Assembly: GCA_034669145.1 (NCBI GenBank) | Contig: JAXDNY010000182.1 | Coordinates: 43,125 to 107,124, forward strand | Origin: PALSA-894 sp034669145 | GTDB lineage: Bacteria > Pseudomonadota > Alphaproteobacteria > Rhizobiales > Xanthobacteraceae | Reading direction: 5' to 3' | DNA length: 64,000 nt | Shown here: positions 1 through 5,846 of the stretch, one piece after another | Position numbering within the stretch: position 1 is the first letter of the stretch | How the letters are laid out: every line of letters begins with the position of its first letter | Program-made: the position numbers and the translations under genes | Notes under the pieces: model-generated | The model's database searches: none | Seen by the model: the letters and a program-made list of their open reading frames with translations, nothing else | Told to the model about the DNA's origin: nothing

Positions 1-814
1 AGATGAACAGCGTCACGAACATCACCGCGAACAGCGACGTGCCCATCGCGGCGGCGAGCGGAATCTTCGGCGGATATTGCTGCACCAGCTGATAGATCGC
101 GGTGGTCACCACGTAGTAGCGGTCGGGAAGGCCGAGCACGAGTGCGACCGCGAACGAGCCGAGCATCTCGGCGAACACGAACACCGCGGCGCCGAGCACG
201 CCCGGCAGCACCAGCGGCAGCGTGATGCGCAGCATGGTGCGCAACCGGCTCGCGCCCATCACCTGGCTCGCTTCCTCCAGTGCCGGGTCCATCGACTTCA
301 TCACGGCGCCGATCATCACGAAGGCGACCGAGCCCTCGAACAGCGCCATCACCCACGCGATGCCGTAAGGCGAGTTGATGTTGATGAGATAGTCCTTGCC
401 GCCGAGCGCGCGGAACACCTGATTGAGGAACCCGCTTTCGGGCGTGCCGAGCAGGCTCCAGGCCAGCGCGCCGAGCAGCGGCGTCAGGTAATAGGGAACG
501 ACCATCACCTGCTCGAAGAAGCGCCGCCCCGGCACGTTGGTGCGCGTGATGATCCACGCCATCACGAAGCCGAGGATCAGCGCCATCACGGTCGCGGCGA
601 ACGAGACGGTGAGCGTGTTCAGGATGATCTGCGGGTAGGCCAGCAGGCCGGCGAAATTCTCCAGGCCGTACTGGGTCGGCGGCCGCGCGTCCTGGTCGCC
701 GGTGTTGAGCGCCGCCTGCAGCAGGTAGAAGACGGGATAGAGCACCAGCAGCCCGGCGACGACAGCGACAATAGCGCCGGCGATGGCTGGGGCGGAGAAA
801 TTCAGGCGGCGCAT
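1..814 (-). CDS. ABC transporter permease, iron/polyamine type (3' end outside window)
   Basis: This is an inner-membrane permease of a binding-protein-dependent ABC importer. The start ATG at 814 gives MRRLNFSAPAIAGAIV, and the frame stays open to base 1, so the C-terminus is missing. About six hydrophobic segments are visible. The cytoplasmic EAA loop that contacts the ATPase reads EEASQVMGASR near residue 180. The layout fits one subunit of the Fe(III)/spermidine/putrescine family. The likely partner is the binding protein encoded just upstream on the same strand (949-2028). The 134-nt gap between them is filled by a palindromic repeat pair. The substrate cannot be read from the sequence. 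Confidence 0.85.
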   Translation of the reverse strand, partial: MRRLNFSAPAIAGAIVAVVAGLLVLYPVFYLLQAALNTGDQDARPPTQYGLENFAGLLAYPQIILNTLTVSFAATVMALILGFVMAWIITRTNVPGRRFFEQVMVVPYYLTPLLGALAWSLLGTPESGFLNQVFRALGGKDYLININSPYGIAWVMALFEGSVAFVMIGAVMKSMDPALEEASQVMGASRLRTMLRITLPLVLPGVLGAAVFVFAEMLGSFAVALVLGLPDRYYVVTTAIYQLVQQYPPKIPLAAAMGTSLFAVMFVTLFI

Positions 815-835
815 TGAACGACCGGCGCTCGGGGC

Positions 836-938
836 CATCCTTCGAGACGCCCGCTTCGCGGGCTCCTCAGGATGAGGTTCAGCAATTGGCAGCCCTCATG
901 GTGAGGAGCGGCGCAAAGCGCCGCGTCTCGAACCATGG
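836..938. repeat. Paired palindromic element, copy 1
   Basis: Two inverted half-elements lie back to back. The first is CATCCTTCGAGACG, a GC hairpin, then CTCCTCAGGATGAGG. The second is CCTCATGGTGAGGAG, a GC hairpin, then CGTCTCGAACCATGG. Each half folds on itself and the two halves are mutually inverted, as in BIME-type REP pairs. Other copies are at 8827-8957 and 10286-10390. This copy sits between the binding-protein and permease genes and would be transcribed with them. Confidence 0.85.
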
Positions 939-948
939 CCACAGGCTC

Positions 949-2028
949 CTAGAGCCCCAGCATCGCGTTCCATTCCTTGTTGAACACCTCGCGCGTCTTG
1001 GCGTAGTCGTCCCAGTCCTTCGGATAGATCAGCTTGTAGTCGGAGAGCTTCTGGCCCGTGGGCATGGGCGGGGGATCGTTGGTGAGCGAGCCGTAATAAA
1101 GGTTGGGGTGATCCTGATAGTATTTCTGCCCGCGCGGCGACATCGCCCAGTCGATGAACAGCTTGGCGGCCTCCGGATGCGGCGCCTTGTTCACCGCGCC
1201 GAGAATGAGCGGGGTCGCGACCAGGCCTTCCGGCGGCCCGACGAATTCCACGTCCGCGCCGCGCTGCTTGTAGAGCACATAGGCCGAGTATTCGGCGAGC
1301 GCCGTCATGTCGTCGTCGCCTTTGGCAAGCCGGTCGAACAGTTGCACGCGCGAGTCGAAGGCGCGCGGGCGCTGCTTGGTGAATTCCTTCCAGAAGTCGT
1401 TGCCGTGGATCTGGCGCAGCAGATACCACTGCACATACTGGATGCCGGACGAGGAAATCTTGCAGGAGATCTTGTTGCGGAAGCGCGGATTGTTGATGTC
1501 CAGGTAGGTCTTCGGGATGTCCGCGCCCGTGACCTTGCTCTTGTTGTAGGCTAGCCCCGCAAAAGTCACGCCGGTCCAGAAATAGTTGCCGGGCGTCGCG
1601 CTCAGATAGTCCTTCTTGTATGCGTCCATGTACGGACCGGTGTAGAGCTCGTAGCCGCCGCGCTTCTCGAAATCGACCGCGGGCGCCACGTCGGAGAGCT
1701 GCAACACGTCGACGTCGAAGCGGCCCGCGGAGCGCTCGGAAACGATCTTGTTGTAGAGCGCGCCGGTCTGCGCCCGCACATAGCTGGTCTTGATCTTGGG
1801 GAAGTCCTTGCCGAAGCCTTCCATGATCGCCGCGGTGCCGGCCTCGTTCTCGTGACAGTAAAAGACGAACTGGCCTTCGGCTTCCGCCTTCGCGACATCC
1901 GCATAGGTGAGGAAGTCGAGCACCTTGGTGGGGGTCTTGGCGCCCTGCGCGGAGACGCGCGGCGCCGCAAGCGCGGTTGCGAGCGCACCGGCCTTGAGCA
2001 CATGACGGCGGGTGAATTGTCCAGCCAT
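949..2028 (-). CDS. ABC transporter substrate-binding protein, Tat-exported (iron/polyamine type)
   Basis: A periplasmic solute-binding protein (family 1 type, about 359 aa) that delivers substrate to the permease at 1-814. The start at 2028 is chosen because GGGAGG precedes it, although the frame stays open to 2109. The N-terminus FTRRHVLKAGALATALAAP is a twin-arginine signal ending near AQG, so it is probably exported folded. The body has the features of Fe(III)/polyamine-type binding proteins (VLDFLTYADVAKAEAEGQFV, then YLDINNPRFRNK). The substrate is unknown; a metal complex is a reasonable guess. Confidence 0.85.
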   Translation of the reverse strand: MAGQFTRRHVLKAGALATALAAPRVSAQGAKTPTKVLDFLTYADVAKAEAEGQFVFYCHENEAGTAAIMEGFGKDFPKIKTSYVRAQTGALYNKIVSERSAGRFDVDVLQLSDVAPAVDFEKRGGYELYTGPYMDAYKKDYLSATPGNYFWTGVTFAGLAYNKSKVTGADIPKTYLDINNPRFRNKISCKISSSGIQYVQWYLLRQIHGNDFWKEFTKQRPRAFDSRVQLFDRLAKGDDDMTALAEYSAYVLYKQRGADVEFVGPPEGLVATPLILGAVNKAPHPEAAKLFIDWAMSPRGQKYYQDHPNLYYGSLTNDPPPMPTGQKLSDYKLIYPKDWDDYAKTREVFNKEWNAMLGL

Positions 2029-2116
2029 TGGTGGCCTCCCTGATGTTATTTTGGTCGTTGTCCGCAGCTTAGGCCGCGCTCGAAGGCGGCGGCAAGGCGG
2101 GTGCGGCATTTGGGGT

Positions 2117-2431
2117 TCAGGCGGCGCTCAGCGTCGGAATTTTGGACAACTCGGCGCGCATATCGCGCTCGGCGTGCCAGATGTCATATTCATTTTGCAT
2201 CCGGAGCCATACCGCCGCGCCATCGCCGAACAGCTTGCCCAGCCGCACCGCGATCTGCGGCGTTACCGGCTGCTTGGCGCCCAAGATGTCATAGAGCGTC
2301 TGTCGCGACAGTTTGAGCAATCGGGCGATCTCCGTTTTGCTCTTGCCGGTTCCCGGGATGACGATCTCGCGCAATAGCTCACCCGGATGCGCCGGCTCGA
2401 TCTTCCGGTGCCGCAGCGTCCTATTTGCCAT
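2117..2431 (-). CDS. higA: HigA family antitoxin (XRE helix-turn-helix)
   Basis: Antitoxin of a type II toxin-antitoxin pair, 104 aa. It neutralises HigB and represses the operon. The N-terminus has the family signature EPAHPGELLREIVIPG, followed by a helix-turn-helix (KTEIARLLKLSRQTLYDIL) and the conserved block AVRLGKLFGDGAAVWLRMQ. The ATG at 2431 overlaps the 3' end of higB by 11 nt, so toxin and antitoxin are translationally coupled in the toxin-first order typical of higBA. The ten residues the frame allows upstream lie wholly inside higB and have no ribosome site. Confidence 0.93.
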   Translation of the reverse strand: MANRTLRHRKIEPAHPGELLREIVIPGTGKSKTEIARLLKLSRQTLYDILGAKQPVTPQIAVRLGKLFGDGAAVWLRMQNEYDIWHAERDMRAELSKIPTLSAA

Positions 2432-2705
2432 GATAGTCCTCCAGATCGAGATCGACCGCATCCTCGCCGTCCCAAGCGAATGTGATCCGCCAATTCGGCG
2501 AAACCCATACCGCTAAACGCCCCTTCAGGTTTCCAGTCAATGCGTGAAATCGTAAACCTGGCAGGTTCATCTCCGCGGGCGTTCGGGCCGCGTCCAAACG
2601 CGACAGAATGATTCGAACCTTGTTCCGCCAGTCAGGGCGCAGCCCGCGCTCATCGCCCTTGGCCCAATAGCGCGAGAGGGCTTTGCTACGGAACGATCGG
2701 ATCAT
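2421..2705 (-). CDS. higB: HigB/RelE family toxin
   Basis: Toxin of the pair, 94 aa, with the RelE/HigB mRNA-interferase fold (ribosome-dependent mRNA cleavage in characterised members). It begins MIRSFRSKAL and contains the family patterns GLRFHALTGNLKGRLAVWVS and NWRITFAWDG, ending in LEDYHGK. The start ATG at 2705 lies only 7 nt from the -10 of the best promoter and has no Shine-Dalgarno sequence, so the message may be leaderless. It is followed by higA with overlap. The position beside a string of transporter genes suggests a mobile addiction module. Confidence 0.92.
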   Translation of the reverse strand: MIRSFRSKALSRYWAKGDERGLRPDWRNKVRIILSRLDAARTPAEMNLPGLRFHALTGNLKGRLAVWVSPNWRITFAWDGEDAVDLDLEDYHGK

Positions 2706-2710
2706 TTCGT

Positions 2711-2753
2711 GTAAGGTAGCGCCTTACGTTCGGTTTGTCAATCATCGCCTTAC
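2711..2753 (-). promoter_or_regulatory. higBA promoter and probable HigA operator
   Basis: Read on the minus strand, TTGACA (2741-2736) and TACCTT (2718-2713) are separated by exactly 17 bp. An inverted repeat GTAAGG-TAGCG-CCTTAC (2711-2727) covers the -10, and a further CCTTAC half-site is at 2748-2753. This arrangement suits autorepression by the HigA helix-turn-helix dimer. That role is inferred from family behaviour. Confidence 0.72.
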
Positions 2754-2772
2754 ATATACCGGAGCCGCGAAC

Positions 2773-3759
2773 TCACCCCAGCTTGATGTTCGCCTCCTTC
2801 ACCACGCGGCTCCACTTCTCCATCTCGGCCGCCACGAAGGCGCGGAAATCCTCCGGCGTGTTCGGCCGGTAATTGACGTTGAGCTTGTCGAGCCGGTCGG
2901 TCACCGCCGGTTCCTTCAGCATCGCGTTCAGTCCGGCGTTGAGTTTCTCGATGATCGCCGGCGGCGTGCCGGTCGGCACGAACACGCCGTTCCATTCATA
3001 CGCCTCGAAGCCCGGGATGGTGTCGGACACCGGCGGCAGATCGGGCAGCGTGCCGAGCCGGCCCCGGCCGGTATGCGCGATCGCTTTCACGGCGCCGGCC
3101 TGCACCTGGCCGATCGAGGCCGAGCCGTTGGAGAAGAAGAACTTCACCTGCCCGCCGATTACGTCGTTGAGCGCCGGTCCGCCGCCGCGATACGGAATGT
3201 GATTGATCTTCGTGCCGGTCATATGCCGGAACATTTCCAGCGAGAGATGCTGCACGGTGCCGTTGCCGGACGACGCGAAGTCGAGCCCGTCGGACGCCTT
3301 GGCGAGCGCGATCACGTCGGCGACGGTCTTCGCCGGCACGTCCTTGTTGACCACCAGGATGTTCGGCACCAGCGAGGCGAGGAACACCGGCTGGAAATCC
3401 TTGCCGTAGTCGAAGGAAAGCTTCGGATAGAGGAACGGGTTCACCGAAAACGCGGTGGCGTCGTAAAGAATGGTGTAGCCGTCGGGATCGGCCTTCGCGG
3501 CCGCGGCTTCCCCGATCGTGCCGCCGGCGCCGCCGCGATTGTCGATCACGAACTGCTGGCCCCACACCTCGCTCAGCCTGGTGAAGAAGATGCGCCCGAC
3601 CGTGTCGGCCCCGCCGGCGGGCGGATACGGAATGATCACGCGCACGGGGCGCGTCGGCCAAGCGGGCTGTGCGAAGGCCGCGCGCGCGAGGAAGGGCGTT
3701 GCGAGCGCGGCGGCGGCGCCCTTCAGCAGGCGGCGGCGGGTTGGTGAGAAGCTCTGCAC
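2773..3759 (-). CDS. Bug/TctC-family tripartite tricarboxylate transporter substrate-binding protein
   Basis: Periplasmic binding protein of the Bug family (328 aa), which captures carboxylates or related small anions for tripartite tricarboxylate transporters. GTG start at 3759 with GGAGAACGTT before it. A Tat-like signal SPTRRRLLKGAAAALATPFL leads into the Bug core WPTRPVRVIIPYPPAGGADT. The typical Asn/Gly loops follow (VVNKDVPAKTVADVI, DFASSGNGTVQHLSLEMF). It is the last of three consecutive Bug genes, 15 nt after the previous one. No TctA/TctB membrane subunits are nearby, as is usual for orphan Bug genes. The ligand is unknown. Confidence 0.9.
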   Translation of the reverse strand: MQSFSPTRRRLLKGAAAALATPFLARAAFAQPAWPTRPVRVIIPYPPAGGADTVGRIFFTRLSEVWGQQFVIDNRGGAGGTIGEAAAAKADPDGYTILYDATAFSVNPFLYPKLSFDYGKDFQPVFLASLVPNILVVNKDVPAKTVADVIALAKASDGLDFASSGNGTVQHLSLEMFRHMTGTKINHIPYRGGGPALNDVIGGQVKFFFSNGSASIGQVQAGAVKAIAHTGRGRLGTLPDLPPVSDTIPGFEAYEWNGVFVPTGTPPAIIEKLNAGLNAMLKEPAVTDRLDKLNVNYRPNTPEDFRAFVAAEMEKWSRVVKEANIKLG

Positions 3760-3774
3760 AACGTTCTCCGTGGG

Positions 3775-4728
3775 TTACTGCTTCGGCAATCCGGTCAGCG
3801 CGATAATGCCGTCCCAGCGTTTCAATTCCTGCTTCACGAAATCTCCGAACTCCGCCGCCGACATCTGCCCAATCTCCGCGCCGAGCGCCTCGTAGAAGCG
3901 CTTGCCCTCAGGCCCGTTGATCGCATCGCGGATCGCCTTGTTCAAGGTCGCGACGATATCCGGCGGCACGCCCGGAGGCGCGTGCACGCCATTCCAGGAG
4001 AACAGCACGAAATCGGGATAGCCGAGCTCGATCATGGTCGGCGCATCGGGGAAAATCTCCATGCGTGTCAGCCCGGTCACCGCCAGCGTGCGCAGCTTGC
4101 CGGCCTTGACGTGCTCCTGCGTCGTCGACACGTCCATCACGCAGAATTCGATCTGCCCCCCGAGCAGGTCGGTCGTCACCTGCGGCGTACCGCGATAGGA
4201 CACCGCGGTGGTCTTGATCCCCGCATAGGCGTTGAGCATTGCGCCACCCGCGAGACTGCCGGTGTTGCCGTAGCCGAAGTTGAGCTTGGCGGGATTGGCC
4301 TTGGCGAACGCAACGAAATCGCGGAAGACCGGATACGGCGCTTCGGCGCGCACCACCATGGCATGCGGCGCGCGCGACAAGAGCGCGAGCGGCGTGAAGT
4401 CGCCGACGGGATCGTAGCCGAGATTGTTGTAGAGATACGCGTTCGCCGAGTGCGTCGAGTTGGTGCTGAACATGATGGTGTAGCCGTCCGGCGCCGCCTT
4501 GGCGGTCGCGCGCGACGCGATCGTGCCGGTGGCGCCGACCATGTTTTCGATGATCAGGGCATGGCCGAACACCTTGGCGAAGTGCGCGCTGACGAGGCGT
4601 GCCATGCCGTCGGTGGCGCTGCCCGCCGGGAACGGCACGATCGCGCGGATCGGCTTGTTCGGGAACGGCTGCGCGTTCGCCGCCGACGCCGCAAGCACGA
4701 ACCCCAACAGCAAGCCCAACCTGCTCAT
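3775..4728 (-). CDS. Bug/TctC-family substrate-binding protein (tandem paralogue A)
   Basis: Periplasmic Bug protein, 317 aa. The start at 4728 is supported by GAGGAACGAG upstream. The Sec signal MSRLGLLLGFVLAASAANAQ is followed by PFPNKPIRAIVPFPAGSATD. It is the same length as its upstream neighbour at 4769-5722, and both end with the same LTGLPKQ. The pair clearly arose by tandem duplication; they are separated by 40 nt and probably co-transcribed. Conservation of the pocket motif PFPAGSATDG suggests related ligands. The ligand itself is not predictable. Confidence 0.9.
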   Translation of the reverse strand: MSRLGLLLGFVLAASAANAQPFPNKPIRAIVPFPAGSATDGMARLVSAHFAKVFGHALIIENMVGATGTIASRATAKAAPDGYTIMFSTNSTHSANAYLYNNLGYDPVGDFTPLALLSRAPHAMVVRAEAPYPVFRDFVAFAKANPAKLNFGYGNTGSLAGGAMLNAYAGIKTTAVSYRGTPQVTTDLLGGQIEFCVMDVSTTQEHVKAGKLRTLAVTGLTRMEIFPDAPTMIELGYPDFVLFSWNGVHAPPGVPPDIVATLNKAIRDAINGPEGKRFYEALGAEIGQMSAAEFGDFVKQELKRWDGIIALTGLPKQ

Positions 4729-4768
4729 CTCGTTCCTCACGTGCGGTACGAACCAAACACGACCCACG

Positions 4769-5722
4769 CTACTGCTTCGGCAGCCCGGTCAAGGCGACGA
4801 TGCCCTCCCAGCGCTTCAGCTCTTCCTTCACGAAGCCGGCGAATTCCGCTGTCGTCATCGTGCTGGTTTCCGAGCCGTAGGCCGCGAAAAAGCGTTTGCC
4901 CTCGGGCGTGTTGACCGCATCGCGGATGGCCCGATTGAGCGTCGCGACAATCTCGGCCGGCATCCCGGCAGGCCCGTGCACGCCCTGCCAGGAGTACAGC
5001 ACATAGTCCGGATAGCCGGACTCGACCATCGTCGGCGCTTCGGGAAACGTCTCCAGGCGCGCGGTTCCTGTCGTAGCGAGAAGTCGCAGCTTGCCGGCCT
5101 TGATGTGCTCTTGCGTCGGCGACATATCCATCACCACAAAGTCGATCTGTCCGGCGAGCAGGTCGGTCGTCGCCTGTGGCGTGCCACGGTAGGAGACAGC
5201 CGTTGTCTTGATGCCGGCGGCCGCATTCAGCATCGCGCCGCCCGCGAGGCTGCCCATATTGCCGTACGCGAAATTGAGTTTATCGGGATTGGCCTTGGCG
5301 AACGCGACGAAATCTTTCAGCGAGCGATAGGGCGTGTCCTCACGGACGACCATGCCGCTGGGCGCGCGCGCGATCAGCGCGACGGGCGTGAAGTCCGCGA
5401 TCGGGTCATAGCCGAGACTGTTGTAGAGATACGGGTTCGCCGAATGGGTCGAGATGGTGCTGATCATCAGCGTGTAGCCGTCCGGCGCGGCCTTGGCGAT
5501 GGTGCGCGCCGCGATCGCGCCGGTCGCGCCCGGCATGTTCTCGACGATGAAGCCGTGGCCGAACACTTTTTGGAAATGCGCGCCGATCAGCCGCGCCTGC
5601 CCGTCGGTGGCGCTGCCGGCCGGAAACGGCACGATCATGCGGATCGGCTTGCTCGGATAAGGCTGCGCATGGGCCGCCGATGCGGCGAGCGCGAACGCCA
5701 GGAGCCAGCCGAGCTTGCGCAT
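4769..5722 (-). CDS. Bug/TctC-family substrate-binding protein (tandem paralogue B)
   Basis: Periplasmic Bug protein, 317 aa, first gene of the three-gene Bug run. The start at 5722 is set by GAGGGACGGAC and a Sec signal (MRKLGWLLAFALAASAAHAQ), though the frame runs open to 6133 across the divergent uvrB 5' end. Core motifs include MIVPFPAGSATDGQARLI, YGNMGSLAGGAMLN and SYRGTPQATTDLL, each with a near match in the neighbour. The 125-nt gap to uvrB must hold divergent promoters for both genes. No LexA-type direct repeat was seen there. Confidence 0.9.
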   Translation of the reverse strand: MRKLGWLLAFALAASAAHAQPYPSKPIRMIVPFPAGSATDGQARLIGAHFQKVFGHGFIVENMPGATGAIAARTIAKAAPDGYTLMISTISTHSANPYLYNSLGYDPIADFTPVALIARAPSGMVVREDTPYRSLKDFVAFAKANPDKLNFAYGNMGSLAGGAMLNAAAGIKTTAVSYRGTPQATTDLLAGQIDFVVMDMSPTQEHIKAGKLRLLATTGTARLETFPEAPTMVESGYPDYVLYSWQGVHGPAGMPAEIVATLNRAIRDAVNTPEGKRFFAAYGSETSTMTTAEFAGFVKEELKRWEGIVALTGLPKQ

Positions 5723-5846
5723 GTCCGTCCCTCGCGTCTCTTTATTTGAGGCGCAGCGTAAGCGTGCCGCCAAACCTGTGCAACGCGCGCAAAGCGCGAG
5801 GGCGGCTGCCCTTCCCTCGCCGCAGTCCGCAGCCCATATTCGGCCC

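Noticed and set aside
77..1554. Long plus-strand frames of 246 residues each opposite the ABC transporter genes
   Set aside because: Arg/His/Glu-rich composition typical of antisense frames in G+C-rich genes; the minus strand carries clear permease and binding-protein sequence.
5723..5846. LexA (SOS) box upstream of uvrB
   Set aside because: No GAAC-N7-GAAC or GTTC-N7-GTTC direct repeat is present in the gap.
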